A stretch of 64,000 nucleotides of DNA from Micromonospora coxensis (GCF_900090295.1 NZ_LT607753.1:5952001-6016000); one strand, 5' to 3'; shown: positions 1 through 8,156, counted from the stretch's first letter. Made by a program: numbers and translations. The notes: a model not told the origin generated them from the letters alone.

Positions 1-220
1 GGTCCACCCCGACCGCGTCGCCGCCGAGGTTGGCCAGGTTGCGGCCGAGCCCGCAGCCGACGTCGAGGGTCCGGCCGAGGTGCAGGCGGCGCAGGTTCCA
101 CCGGTACGGCGCCTGTACGTCGAGCAGTTGCTTCCAGCGCGCGCCGCCGAGGCGTTGCAGCCGGCGGGTGTAGTCCTCACCCTCGGTGCTCGCCGCGGTG
201 TCCTGACGTGTGTGTTCCAT
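1..220 (-). CDS. Class I SAM-dependent methyltransferase, N-terminal part
   Basis: Only the first 73 codons lie in the window; the gene runs off the left edge. Reading leftward from the ATG at 218-220, the protein has a short polar N-terminus, then LDVGCGLGR at about residues 52-60. This is the glycine-rich motif I of class I methyltransferases, which binds S-adenosylmethionine. An acidic motif (GGDAVGVD) follows at the window edge. The family call rests on motif I alone, and the substrate cannot be predicted. It is divergent from the sugar operon that starts at 576. Confidence 0.75.
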   Translation of the reverse strand, partial: MEHTRQDTAASTEGEDYTRRLQRLGGARWKQLLDVQAPYRWNLRRLHLGRTLDVGCGLGRNLANLGGDAVGVD

Positions 221-575
221 CGCCGGCCCCTTTGCCTGTAGCGGATACGGACAAGGTGGTGCTCACGCACCTCCGGCGTCACGCGCGCAGCGCGTACCGC
301 CGGCCTCCCCCCGCACCCGCCCGTCGCGGGCCCCCGCACGATGCTACGGACGACGCGGCCTCCCGTCAGCATGATCGAGCGGGTGCTTCGTGGTGTGTCG
401 CGGCGACTGCGGAGGGTGATCGGATCTCGGGCCCCGCCGGGGAGGGGCGCCGGCACGAAGGAGGGCGCAGGCCCGCGAAGCACGCATCGCGCGCCGAGGA
501 CGCTATTGATCAATAACAAGACATATGGCGATTTACCTTGGTAATCTCGAATCCGGTACGTCCCGGGAGTGCGCC
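221..575. other. Divergent intergenic region
   Basis: About 350 bp between the leftward methyltransferase and the rightward sugar operon. The left part is GC-rich and shows no convincing gene. The right end (about 500-545) is locally AT-rich and holds two short palindromes, listed separately, so the promoter and operator of the rightward operon probably lie here. Confidence 0.6.
504..544. promoter_or_regulatory. Two palindromes upstream of the sugar operon
   Basis: A perfect 12-bp palindrome TATTGATCAATA lies at 504-515. A second inverted repeat, TTACC-TT-GGTAA, lies at 533-544. Both sit in an AT-rich island within an otherwise GC-rich sequence, 30-70 bp ahead of the preferred ATG at 576. 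I infer operator half-sites for a sugar-responsive repressor; no such regulator gene is visible in the window. Confidence 0.4.
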
Positions 576-1613
576 ATGGGCAACTGGGTTGTCTCTCTGG
601 CCGGGCCGCGGCGCGTGAGCCTCGAGCCCTGCCCCACCGATCCGCTCGGCCCGGGCCAGGTCCGGGTCCGCACCTGCTTCTCCGGCATCTCCGCCGGCAC
701 CGAACTCACCCTGTTCCGGGGCAGCAACCCCCGGCTCAGCAAGGACTGGGACGATCTCACCCGGATGTTCGTCCCCCGGCAGACCCCGGTGCCGTACCCG
801 CTGGTCGGCTTCGGCTACGAGGAGGTCGGCGAGGTCGTCGAGGTGGCGGCCGACGTCGACGACCGCGTCCCGGGGCAGCTCGTCTGGGGCATCTGGGGGC
901 ATCGGGCCGAGGCCGTCCTGCCGGCCGGCGCGGTCACCCCGCTCGCCCCCGGGCTCGACCCGCTCGCCGCCGTGTTCGCCCGCCCCGGCGCCATCGCGCT
1001 GACCGCCGTCCTCGCCGGCGACCTGCACCTCGGCGACTGGGTCGGGATCTTCGGCCAGGGCGTCATCGGGCTGCTCGCCACCCGGCTCGCCACGCTCTCC
1101 GGCGCCCGGGTGGTCGCTGTCGACCGGGTGCCCGCCCGGCTGGCGATGGCCGCCCGCCTCGGCGCGCGACGGACCGTCGACGCCGGCGTCGAGTCCGCGG
1201 CCGGCGTGCTGCGTACGCTCAGCGACGGCCGGGGCGCGGACGTCTGCCTGGAGCTGTCCGGGGCGTATCCGGCGCTGCACGAGGCCATCCGCGCCACCAC
1301 CCACGCCGGCCGCGTCGTGGCGGCCGGCTTCTACCAGGGCGGCGCCGAGGGGCTCGGCCTCGGCGAGGAGTTCCACCACAACCGGATCCAGCTGGTGGCG
1401 GCCCAGGTCTCCGGGCCCGCCCCCGCGCCCGGCCTGGCCGGCCGGTGGTCCGGCGCCCGCATCGCCCACACCTTCATGGACCTGGTGGCCGAGGGCAGCG
1501 TCGACCCGCTGCCGCTGGTGAGCCACGTCGTGGACGCCCGCGCGGTGGCCGACGCGCTGGCGTTGCTCGACCGCGGTGCCGATGACGTCCTCCAAGTCGT
1601 GCTGAGGTTCTGA
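576..1613 (+). CDS. Zinc-type medium-chain alcohol/polyol dehydrogenase
   Basis: A 345-residue medium-chain dehydrogenase/reductase. The N-terminal GroES-like part is followed by a Rossmann domain with GIFGQGVIGLLA, the NAD(P)-binding glycine motif. The canonical zinc-ligand Cys/His set near the N-terminus is not obvious, so it may be one of the divergent polyol or inositol dehydrogenase-like members. I chose ATG 576, preceded by GGGAG, over an in-frame ATG at 525, because 525 has no ribosome site and would place the 533-544 inverted repeat inside the gene. The stop overlaps the start of the isomerase gene (TGATG), indicating one operon for oxidation and isomerisation of a sugar or polyol. 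Confidence 0.8.
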   Translation: MGNWVVSLAGPRRVSLEPCPTDPLGPGQVRVRTCFSGISAGTELTLFRGSNPRLSKDWDDLTRMFVPRQTPVPYPLVGFGYEEVGEVVEVAADVDDRVPGQLVWGIWGHRAEAVLPAGAVTPLAPGLDPLAAVFARPGAIALTAVLAGDLHLGDWVGIFGQGVIGLLATRLATLSGARVVAVDRVPARLAMAARLGARRTVDAGVESAAGVLRTLSDGRGADVCLELSGAYPALHEAIRATTHAGRVVAAGFYQGGAEGLGLGEEFHHNRIQLVAAQVSGPAPAPGLAGRWSGARIAHTFMDLVAEGSVDPLPLVSHVVDARAVADALALLDRGADDVLQVVLRF

Positions 1614-2431
1614 TGACCCTGCCACTCGCCTGCCAGGAGCAGTTGCTCCCCGGCGCCGACCTGCCCCAGAAGTTCGCCCTCGCCCGCGCCCTCGGCTACG
1701 ACGGCATCGAGCTGCGCGGGCGGGGTGACCTCGCGTTCGCCCGCCGCCTGCCGGAGCTGCGCCGGGCCCGCGCCGAGGGGGTGGTCATGCCCACCGTCTG
1801 CGTGGAGATGGACCACTTCATCGGCGACTTCGTCCCGGCGCTCTCCCGGGACGCGGTGGCCAACCTGCGCTCCCAGCTGTCCGTCATCGCCGAGCTGGGC
1901 GGCGTCGGCGCGATGACCCCGGCCGCCTGGGGGATGTTCTCCCGCCGGCTGCCGCCGTTCGAGCCGCCCCGCTCACCCGCCGGTGACCGGCAGGTGCTCG
2001 TCGACGCCCTCGGCGAGCTGGGCGAGCACGCCCGTGCCGAGGGCGTCACCCTCTTCCTCGAACCGCTCAACCGGTACGAGGACCACATGGTCAACCGGCT
2101 CGACGAGGCCGTGGCGCTCTGCGCGGCCGTCGGGCTGCCGTCGGTGCGGGTGGTGGCCGACACCTTCCACATGAACATCGAGGAGGACGACGTGCACGCC
2201 GCGCTGCGCGCCGCCGCGCCGTACCTGGGGCACGTGCAGGTCAGCGACTCCAACCGGTACCAGCCGGGCGCCGGGCACCTGGACTGGCCGGCGCTGCTGC
2301 GCACCCTGGGCGACATCGGCTACCCGGGCTGGCTGGCCGTGGAGTGCCGGCTGCGCGGGGACCCGGTCCGGGCCCTGCAACAGGCGGCCACCGTGCTGCG
2401 CCACGCCCGGCCCCGGCAGGCGGCGGCATGA
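1613..2431 (+). CDS. Sugar phosphate isomerase/epimerase (xylose isomerase-like TIM barrel)
   Basis: A 272-residue TIM-barrel protein of the AP-endonuclease-2/xylose isomerase-like superfamily. Likely metal ligands appear in family order: Glu in FLEPLNRYE, Asp and His in ADTFHMNIEE, His in GHVQVSDSNR and Glu in LAVECRL near the C-terminus. Such enzymes interconvert keto and aldo sugars or epimerise them, and in operons with a dehydrogenase they often act on inositol or 3-keto sugars. Translation is coupled on both sides: it starts within the stop of the dehydrogenase, and its own stop overlaps the next ATG. The exact substrate is unknown. Confidence 0.85.
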   Translation: MTLPLACQEQLLPGADLPQKFALARALGYDGIELRGRGDLAFARRLPELRRARAEGVVMPTVCVEMDHFIGDFVPALSRDAVANLRSQLSVIAELGGVGAMTPAAWGMFSRRLPPFEPPRSPAGDRQVLVDALGELGEHARAEGVTLFLEPLNRYEDHMVNRLDEAVALCAAVGLPSVRVVADTFHMNIEEDDVHAALRAAAPYLGHVQVSDSNRYQPGAGHLDWPALLRTLGDIGYPGWLAVECRLRGDPVRALQQAATVLRHARPRQAAA

Positions 2432-3822
2432 GCGCCGGGACCGCCGGCACGGCGACCGGCGAGCCCGCACCCCGGCCCGCCGGGCCCGGCCGGCGCGTCG
2501 CCGACCCGGCTCCGGGGGAGCGGATCGCCGCGCTCCGCCGGCTGGCGATCGCCACCCTCGACGCGAACTGGGAGCACGACCACACCGTGCCGTCGCGCAC
2601 CCTCTACCCGCACCAGTGGAGCTGGGACTCCGCGTTCATCGCGATCGGGTCGGCGCACGTACGCCCGGACCGGGCCTGGCGGGAGCTGCACACCCTGTTC
2701 GCCGCCCAGTGGGCCGACGGGCGGGTGCCGCACATCGTGTTCAACCCGGCGCTGCGGGTCGGGTCGTACTTCCCCGGTCCGCAGTTCTGGGGCTCGACCG
2801 CCGCCGACGGGGCGCCCGCCGTCGCGACCTCGGGCATCGTCCAGCCGCCGGTGCACGCCCAGGCGGCCTGGCTGGTGCACCGGCGGGCCCCCGCCGAGGC
2901 GTCGCGGGAGGCGCTGCGCCGGCTCTACCCGCGGCTGGTCGCGCAGCAGCGGTACCTGACCCGACGCCGCGACGTCGGCGGCGCCGGGCTGGCCTGCATC
3001 GTGCACCCGTGGGAGTCCGGCCTGGACAACAGCCCCGCCTGGGACGCGCCGATGGACGCCGTCCCCGCCGACGCCGCGGTGATGCGGGCGTACCGGAGGC
3101 ACGACACCGCGTACGCCGACGCCGCGCACCGCCCCACGGACCTGGACTACGCGCGCTACGTCGCGATCGTCGACTCCTACCGGGCCCACCGCTACCGCGA
3201 CGACACCCTGGCCGGTCGGCATCCGTTCCTGGTCGAGTGCCCGCTGTTCAACGCGGCGCTGGGCGCGGCGGAGCACGCGCTGGCCCGGATCGCCGGGGTC
3301 GTCGGCGCGGACCCGGGCCCGCACCGGGAGCGCGCCGCCCGGGTCACCGAGGCGCTGGTGCGCCGGCTGTACGACCCGGACACCGGCACCTTCCATCCGC
3401 GTGACCTGCGCACCGACCGGCTGCTGCCGGCCCGTACGGTGCTCGGGCTGATGCCGCTGCTCCTGCCCGACCTGCCCGCCCGACAGGTCGAGGCGGTGAT
3501 CGTCGAGGCGTGCTCGCCGCGATTCGGCCTGGCGGCGCGGATGGAGCGCCCGCTGCCCACCCACGACCGCACCGCGCCGGACTTCGAGCCGCTGCGCTAC
3601 TGGCGCGGTCCGGCCTGGATGAACACCAGTTGGCTGCTCTGGCGCGGGCTGCTCACCCACGGCCGGCGCGACCTGGCGGCCGGGCTGCGCGAGTCCATGC
3701 TGGAGCTGGTGGCCACCGGCGGCTGCCACGAGTACTTCCACCCGGACACCCGGGCGGGGCTCGGGTCGGCGGCGTTCAGCTGGACGGCGTCGCTGCTGCT
3801 CGACACCCTCGCCGAGGGCTGA
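2428..3822 (+). CDS. GH63-like (alpha/alpha)6-barrel glycoside hydrolase
   Basis: A 464-residue protein resembling glucosylglycerate/mannosylglycerate hydrolases and other GH63-type six-hairpin enzymes. Recognisable segments are YPHQWSWDSAFIAIG near residue 60, HPWESGLDNSPAWD near residue 200 (usual site of one catalytic acid), and YWRGPAWMNTSWLLWRG near residue 390. EYFHPDTRAGLGSAAFSW at the C-terminus carries the second acidic position. ATG 2428 is preferred to an upstream in-frame start because it gives the ATGA overlap with the isomerase stop. It probably releases the sugar that the two upstream enzymes then oxidise and isomerise. No signal peptide is visible, so the substrate is intracellular. 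Confidence 0.8.
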   Translation: MSAGTAGTATGEPAPRPAGPGRRVADPAPGERIAALRRLAIATLDANWEHDHTVPSRTLYPHQWSWDSAFIAIGSAHVRPDRAWRELHTLFAAQWADGRVPHIVFNPALRVGSYFPGPQFWGSTAADGAPAVATSGIVQPPVHAQAAWLVHRRAPAEASREALRRLYPRLVAQQRYLTRRRDVGGAGLACIVHPWESGLDNSPAWDAPMDAVPADAAVMRAYRRHDTAYADAAHRPTDLDYARYVAIVDSYRAHRYRDDTLAGRHPFLVECPLFNAALGAAEHALARIAGVVGADPGPHRERAARVTEALVRRLYDPDTGTFHPRDLRTDRLLPARTVLGLMPLLLPDLPARQVEAVIVEACSPRFGLAARMERPLPTHDRTAPDFEPLRYWRGPAWMNTSWLLWRGLLTHGRRDLAAGLRESMLELVATGGCHEYFHPDTRAGLGSAAFSWTASLLLDTLAEG

Positions 3823-3885
3823 GGCGCGGTCCCGTGCCGGTCCCGTCCCGTGCGCGACCCTGTGCCGGCGTGGCCCCGGCCGTGC

Positions 3886-4587
3886 TCAGGCGTGGTCGGT
3901 GGAGCCGGCGGCGACCCGCAGCGCGCCCAGCGGCGCGTCGTCGATCGCGTACCCGAGCGCGTCGACCACCTCGACCACGCCGCTGACCCGCGCGGTCAGG
4001 CGCAGCGCCAGGTGTACGCTCGACCAACGGTCGAGCTGGCCGGTGAGGGTCACCACGCCACCGTGGACGGTCACGTCGACCGTGTCGTCGGCGACGCCGA
4101 GGACCCGGCGCAGCACGTCGCCGACCACGTCCCGGCGGATGTCGGCGTCCGGGCGCAGGTGCACCCGGAGCAGGTCGCCCCGGGTCACGATGCCGACCAG
4201 CCGGCCCAGGTCGTCGGTCACCGGGAGCCGTTTGACCTGGCGGCGGTCCATGATCCGGGCCGCCTCGGTGACCGTGGTGTCGGGGGAGACGCAGACCGGC
4301 GGAGTGGTCATCAGATCGGCGGCCAGGGTCGCCCCGGCCTTGGCCCGGGCCTCCCCGTCGTGCCGGCTGGGGAAGATCCGCCGCTCGTGCGGGCGGCCCA
4401 GCAGCTCGACCTTGTGCAGCAGGTCGGCCTCGGAGACCACGCCGAGCACCCGCCGGGCGCCGTCCACCACCGGCACCGCGGTGACGTGCCGGCCGGTCAG
4501 CAGGTCCACGATCTCGCGGTACGCGGCACCCTCCCGGACCGCCGCGACCTCCGTCGTCATCACGTCCTGCACCTGCCACGTCCGCAT
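3886..4587 (-). CDS. CBS-domain pair with C-terminal BON domain
   Basis: A 233-residue soluble protein. Two CBS motifs occupy about residues 8-65 (VMTTEVAAVREGAAYREIV) and 95-150 (LMTTPPVCVSPDTTVTEAA), each ending in a GxVTxxDLL-like strand. The last 75 residues form a BON domain (VRGDVV-type segment followed by VHGGVVTLTGQLDRWS). CBS pairs bind adenine nucleotides, and BON domains are thought to contact membranes or periplasmic partners. This architecture is common in actinobacterial stress or dormancy regulons. It is convergent with the hydrolase gene, with only 63 bp between them. Confidence 0.85.
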   Translation of the reverse strand: MRTWQVQDVMTTEVAAVREGAAYREIVDLLTGRHVTAVPVVDGARRVLGVVSEADLLHKVELLGRPHERRIFPSRHDGEARAKAGATLAADLMTTPPVCVSPDTTVTEAARIMDRRQVKRLPVTDDLGRLVGIVTRGDLLRVHLRPDADIRRDVVGDVLRRVLGVADDTVDVTVHGGVVTLTGQLDRWSSVHLALRLTARVSGVVEVVDALGYAIDDAPLGALRVAAGSTDHA

Positions 4588-4730
4588 GGCGACCTCCTCG
4601 TCCCGCCCTCGACGCTAGGCGGCGCGGGCGGGGGCGGGCAGGGGCGCAGGGGCCCTGCCGCCGGGCCGGAAGTCCCGCCGGTCCACCAGCGGCTCGGCGA
4701 TCGCCCGGTGCGTCGGGACCGGCGGGGAGG

Positions 4731-5390
4731 CTACGACGTCGTGATCCGCAGCTCGTCGAGGAGCCGGCGGACGCGACGTTCGATCTCGTCCCGGATCGGT
4801 CGTACACCGGCCAGGTCGAGACCGGCCGGGTCGTCGAGATCCCAGTTCTCGTAGCGGGTGCCGGGGAAGACCGGGCAGGCGTCCCCACAGCCCATGGTGA
4901 CCACCACGTCGGCGGCCCGGACGACCTCGTCGGTCCACGGCTTGGGGAACTCCTCCGAGATGTCGATGCCCCGTTCGGCCATCGCCGCGACGGCGGCCGG
5001 ACTGACCTGGCCGGCGGGCTCGCTGCCGCCGGACCAGGCCACCGCACGGTCGCCGGCCAGGTGGGTCAGGAACCCGAGGGCCATCTGGGAGCGGCCGGCG
5101 TTGTGGGTGCACAGGAAGAGCACCACGGGCCGGCCGTCGAGGTGGTGGCCCTCGACCCGGGCGAGGGCGTGCAGCCGCTGACGGGCGAAGCGTTCGGCGA
5201 GCAGCGGCAGGTAGTGGGGGATGGTGCTGCCGGTGGCGAACTGGTCGTAGCTGGCGTGCAGGAACCGTTCGACGGTCTCGGGGCCGTAGCTGCCGTCGAA
5301 CTCGGCGGCCAGCCGGGCCGCCGCGGTGTGTAGGGCGAGGTGCTGGTCGACGGAGAGGTCGGCGCGCGGGTGCGGGCGGGTGTCGGTCAT
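4731..5390 (-). CDS. arsC: Arsenate reductase / low-molecular-weight phosphatase with N-terminal helical domain
   Basis: A 219-residue protein. The first ~85 residues form the three-helix domain found in mycobacterial-type phosphatases/ArsC. The rest is a thioredoxin- or mycothiol-coupled ArsC fold. The P-loop is CTHNAGRSQ (CX5R) near residue 97, and a second cysteine occurs in MGCGDACPVFPG, a position used in the disulfide cascade of this ArsC class. It would reduce arsenate to arsenite. ATG 5390 is chosen because it overlaps the stop of the upstream ArsR-ArsC gene by 4 nt (ATGA), so the two reductases are co-translated from the operator at 6059-6095. An arsenite efflux pump (Acr3/ArsB) is not seen in the window. 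Confidence 0.85.
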   Translation of the reverse strand: MTDTRPHPRADLSVDQHLALHTAAARLAAEFDGSYGPETVERFLHASYDQFATGSTIPHYLPLLAERFARQRLHALARVEGHHLDGRPVVLFLCTHNAGRSQMALGFLTHLAGDRAVAWSGGSEPAGQVSPAAVAAMAERGIDISEEFPKPWTDEVVRAADVVVTMGCGDACPVFPGTRYENWDLDDPAGLDLAGVRPIRDEIERRVRRLLDELRITTS

Positions 5391-6073
5391 GACTGGCTCC
5401 GGAGGAGGACGGCGGGGGCGAGACGGTCGACGCGGTCGGCGAGGTCGGCGTACGCGGCTTCGAACGCCGCGTCGGTGTCGGCCCGGACCGGGTCGGGGAC
5501 GGACCAGTGCAGCCGGGGACGCACGGGTCCGGTGAGTTCCTCGTGGGCGTTGTCGCACACGGCGATCACCAGGTCGTCGTCGCGGACGACGTCGTCGACG
5601 TGCGCGGTGCCGGTCGGGTCGAGGTCCAGCCGGTGGCGGTGGGCGACCGCCACCGCCCGGGGGTGGACCCGGCTCGCCGGCCTGGTGCCGGCCGAGGCGG
5701 CGGCACCGTGGGTACGCCGTCGCCACAGGGCGGCGGCGAGCTGCGAACGGGCCGAGTTGTGCGTACACACGAAGACGACCCGGTCCACCCCGGGCAGTGG
5801 CGGCGCGGCGAGCGCGGCCATCGCCTCCGGCCGCAGTCGCAGGTACGTACGCCGTCGGTCGCCCTCGGAACGGGCCCTGACGACGAGGCCCGCCTCGGTG
5901 AGCACCTTCACGTGGTGGGCGACCAGGTTGGTCGGCAGGTCGAGGGTCTGGGCGATCTCGCCGGGCGAGGCGTCGCCGATGGTGAGCGCGTCCACGATCG
6001 CGAGCCGTGAGGCGTCCCCGAGCGCGGCGTGGATCCGGGCCCGCGCGATCACGGAATCAAGCTCAGTTTTCAT
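5387..6073 (-). CDS. ArsR-type HTH fused to ArsC-like phosphatase
   Basis: A 228-residue fusion. Residues 1-90 are an ArsR winged helix (LGDASRLAIVDALT, then the recognition helix LPTNLVAHHVKVL and the wing GDRRRTYLRL). Residues ~100-225 are a low-molecular-weight phosphatase/arsenate reductase with P-loop CTHNSARSQ (CX5R) and the general-acid region SVPDP. There is no obvious arsenite-binding Cys pair in the HTH part, so sensing may differ from classical ArsR. Its start codon lies inside a symmetrical operator centred at 6077, suggesting autoregulation. It is the first gene of the leftward reductase operon. Confidence 0.85.
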   Translation of the reverse strand: MKTELDSVIARARIHAALGDASRLAIVDALTIGDASPGEIAQTLDLPTNLVAHHVKVLTEAGLVVRARSEGDRRRTYLRLRPEAMAALAAPPLPGVDRVVFVCTHNSARSQLAAALWRRRTHGAAASAGTRPASRVHPRAVAVAHRHRLDLDPTGTAHVDDVVRDDDLVIAVCDNAHEELTGPVRPRLHWSVPDPVRADTDAAFEAAYADLADRVDRLAPAVLLRSQS

Positions 6074-6095
6074 TGAGTCAATTCTCGTTGAGCTT
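6059..6095. promoter_or_regulatory. Nested palindromic operator over the ArsR-ArsC start codon
   Basis: An inner 5-1-5 palindrome, ATTGAGTCAAT at 6072-6082, and outer 7-bp arms, AAGCTCA at 6059-6065 and TGAGCTT at 6089-6095, share the same centre at 6077. The site covers the ATG (complement of 6071-6073) of the ArsR-ArsC gene, as expected for a repressor blocking transcription start or elongation. Confidence 0.55.
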
Positions 6096-6142
6096 CCTGC
6101 TCGATGTCAAGGAGGATCCCGTCGTCCATCCGCGCGGGCGGT

Positions 6143-6481
6143 TCAGCAGCAGGTGGTCAGGTACGACCGGAGCTCGGCGAGGGCGGCGAGCGTCCCCTCG
6201 CGGTCGGCCCGGTACCAGACCGTCTTGCCGTCACGGCGTGCGGTGACCACCGCGCCCCGGCGCAGCAGCGTCAACTGCTGCGACGCCGTGGCCTGGCTGA
6301 TGCCGGCGCGCTCGGCGACCTCGCCCACCGACAGCTCCGCGCCCCGGGCGAACAGCATCATGATCCGCTGCCGGGTGGGGCTGGCCAGGGCCTTGAGGAA
6401 CTCCTGCGTGCGCGGGTCCAGTCCGGCGGGGGCGTCGCCGCTGGTGGGGTCCGCCGGCTCTCCGGTCAGCGCCTGACTCAT
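6143..6481 (-). CDS. arsR: ArsR-family transcriptional regulator
   Basis: A 112-residue winged-helix repressor: LKALASPTRQRIMMLF opens the HTH, GISQATASQQLTLLRR is the recognition helix, and the wing carries RRDGKTVWYRAD. The protein ends in ...TTCC, a C-terminal Cys pair that could take part in metalloid binding. ATG 6481 was chosen over an in-frame start 72 bp upstream because the longer version would run through the inverted repeat at 6504-6537. It is divergent from the monooxygenase gene at 6544 and likely represses both promoters from that shared site. Confidence 0.85.
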   Translation of the reverse strand: MSQALTGEPADPTSGDAPAGLDPRTQEFLKALASPTRQRIMMLFARGAELSVGEVAERAGISQATASQQLTLLRRGAVVTARRDGKTVWYRADREGTLAALAELRSYLTTCC

Positions 6482-6503
6482 GGTCACACCCTCTCTCCCG
6501 GAC

Positions 6504-6537
6504 ATCATATTGTCATTTAACGAAACGACGATATGAT
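6504..6537. promoter_or_regulatory. Inverted-repeat operator between arsR and monooxygenase gene
   Basis: Perfect 7-bp arms ATCATAT (6504-6510) and ATATGAT (6531-6537) are separated by 20 bp of AT-richer sequence. The site lies between the divergent arsR (starts 6481) and the flavin monooxygenase (starts 6544). Position and symmetry fit a shared ArsR operator. Confidence 0.5.
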
Positions 6538-6543
6538 CTCTGA

Positions 6544-7635
6544 ATGACGTCACGAACCGAACCCGTGGTGGTCGTCGGCGGCGGCCAGTCCGGCCTCGCC
6601 GCCGCCCGGGCCGCCCGCCTCGCCGGCCTGCGACCGGTCGTCCTGCACGCCGGAGCGGAGCCGGTCGGCTCCTGGCCGGACTACTACGACAGTCTCACCC
6701 TCTTCTCGCCCGCCCGGCACAGCGCGCTGCCCGGGCTGGCGTTCGGTGGCGACCCCGACCGCTACCCGCGCCGGGACGAGGTCGTGGCGTACCTGCGCCG
6801 CTACGCCGACGGCCTCGACGTCGACATCCGCACCGGGGTCCGGGTCCACGCGGTGCACCCGCGTCCCGACGGGGGATACCTGGTCCGTACCGAGGCGGGG
6901 GACGAGATCGCCGCGGCGGGGGTGGTCGCCGCTGGCGGATCCTTCGGCAACCCGTACCTGCCGCGCCTGCCGGGCCAGGACGACTACACCGGGGAACTGC
7001 GACACGTCGCCGGCTACCGCCGGCCCGACCGGTACGCCGGCCGGCGGGTGGTGGTGGTCGGCGCCGGGAACTCCGCCGTCCAGGTCGCCCACGAGATCGC
7101 CGGGTACGCGCGGGTCACCCTCGCCACCCGGGGGCCGGTGCGGTTCCTGCCGCAACGCGTCCGAGGCCGGGACCTGCACCACTGGCTGGACGTCACCGGC
7201 CTGGACCGGCTGCCGGCCGCCGTCGTGCGCCGCGTCGTCCGGGGCGCGACGGTGATCGACAGCGGCGTCCACCGGGCCGCCCTCGCCGCCGGGCTGATCA
7301 CCCGTCGGGAGATGTTCACGGCGTTCACCCCCGACGGTGTCGTCTGGAGCGACGGGGCGGCGGAGCCGGTCGACGCGGTCCTGTTCGCCACCGGCTACCG
7401 CCCGGACGTCGGGTACCTCGACCCGCTCGGTCTGCGGGAGCCGGGCGCGCCCCGGCCGGTGGGCGGGGTCTACGCCGACCGTCCGGGCCTCGTCCACCTG
7501 GGGTGGGAGTTCCAGCGGTCCTTCGCCTCCAACACCTTGCGCGGGGTCGGCCGGGACGCGGCGCACGTGATCGCCGCGCTCGCCGGGCACCTGTCCGGCC
7601 GGCCCGGGCGTCGGGCGGGTGCGCCGGCGCGGTGA
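6544..7635 (+). CDS. ArsO-like flavin-dependent monooxygenase
   Basis: A 363-residue two-Rossmann flavoprotein. FAD binds at VVVGGGQSGLAAARAA near the N-terminus, and NADPH binds at VVVGAGNSAVQVAHEIA around residue 172. FATGYRPDVGYLDP is the usual flavin monooxygenase C-terminal motif. ArsO-type proteins are repeatedly found in ars operons and are thought to act on trivalent or organic arsenicals, although the reaction is poorly defined. Its start lies 7 bp after the inverted repeat at 6504-6537, so it is probably induced together with the divergent arsR. Confidence 0.75.
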   Translation: MTSRTEPVVVVGGGQSGLAAARAARLAGLRPVVLHAGAEPVGSWPDYYDSLTLFSPARHSALPGLAFGGDPDRYPRRDEVVAYLRRYADGLDVDIRTGVRVHAVHPRPDGGYLVRTEAGDEIAAAGVVAAGGSFGNPYLPRLPGQDDYTGELRHVAGYRRPDRYAGRRVVVVGAGNSAVQVAHEIAGYARVTLATRGPVRFLPQRVRGRDLHHWLDVTGLDRLPAAVVRRVVRGATVIDSGVHRAALAAGLITRREMFTAFTPDGVVWSDGAAEPVDAVLFATGYRPDVGYLDPLGLREPGAPRPVGGVYADRPGLVHLGWEFQRSFASNTLRGVGRDAAHVIAALAGHLSGRPGRRAGAPAR

Positions 7636-7643
7636 GTGGGGGT

Positions 7644-8021
7644 CTACGACCCGACGGCCGGTTCGACGGTGAGCAGTGCCGCCAACTGGCGCAGGATGCC
7701 GGGACGGGCCCGGTAGTAGACCCAGGTGCCACGCCGCTCGGCGTCCACCAGGCCCGCCTCCCGCAGCGTCCGCAGGTGGTGGGAGATCGTCGGCCCGGTC
7801 AGGTCGAAGGCGGGGGTGAGGTCGCAGACGCACGCCTCGCCGTCCTCGGCCGAGGCGATCATCGACATCAGCCGCAGCCGTACCGGGTCGCCGAGCGCCT
7901 TGAACGCGGGGGCGAGGATCGCGGCGGTCTCGGCCGGCACGCGACCCTGCGCCAGGGGCGGGCAGCAGGGCGTCTCCCCGTTCAGGTCGGCGACGGTGAG
8001 CGGCAGCGCTTGTTTCGGCAT
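7644..8021 (-). CDS. arsR: ArsR-family regulator with CVCDL metalloid-binding motif
   Basis: A 125-residue winged-helix regulator with ACVCDLTPAF in the DNA-binding helix region. This is the classic ArsR arsenite-sensing motif (ELCVCDL). LTGPTISHHLRTLREAGL is the recognition helix. The N-terminus holds an extra CC pair (ETPCCPPLAQ). Arsenite binding to such Cys residues releases the repressor from DNA. It is convergent with the upstream monooxygenase and reads away from the inverted repeat at 8040-8070, its likely operator. Confidence 0.9.
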   Translation of the reverse strand: MPKQALPLTVADLNGETPCCPPLAQGRVPAETAAILAPAFKALGDPVRLRLMSMIASAEDGEACVCDLTPAFDLTGPTISHHLRTLREAGLVDAERRGTWVYYRARPGILRQLAALLTVEPAVGS

Positions 8022-8039
8022 GGGTCTAGGTTGACATCT

Positions 8040-8084
8040 GTCTAATCAACGTGCAACCGTTTGATTAGACGGCCGTCGAGACAG
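8040..8084. promoter_or_regulatory. 10-bp inverted repeat operator plus conserved half-site
   Basis: GTCTAATCAA (8040-8049) and TTGATTAGAC (8061-8070) form a perfect 10-bp inverted repeat with an 11-bp spacer. On the plus strand TGATTAGAC is followed, after 7 nt, by GAGACAG (8078-8084). The same pair with the same spacing recurs at 9040-9062. The site is 19 bp upstream of the CVCDL-type arsR start and faces the rightward arsR-arsN1 operon. Confidence 0.6.
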
Positions 8085-8134
8085 GCGGTCGCAGGTGGGG
8101 TCCGGCCGGGCGGGGTGGCGACGGCCGGGTAAGC

Positions 8135-8156
8135 TCGATCGTCAATCGGCGATCGA
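8135..8156. promoter_or_regulatory. Inverted repeat upstream of the third arsR
   Basis: TCGATCG (8135-8141) and CGATCGA (8150-8156) form a perfect 7-bp inverted repeat with an 8-nt spacer. It lies 20 bp ahead of the ATG at 8176 and is a plausible autoregulatory operator. Confidence 0.45.

Noticed and set aside
208..516. A short open frame left of the sugar operon
   Set aside because: It overlaps the methyltransferase start, has no ribosome site and gives low-complexity Arg/Ala/Pro sequence.
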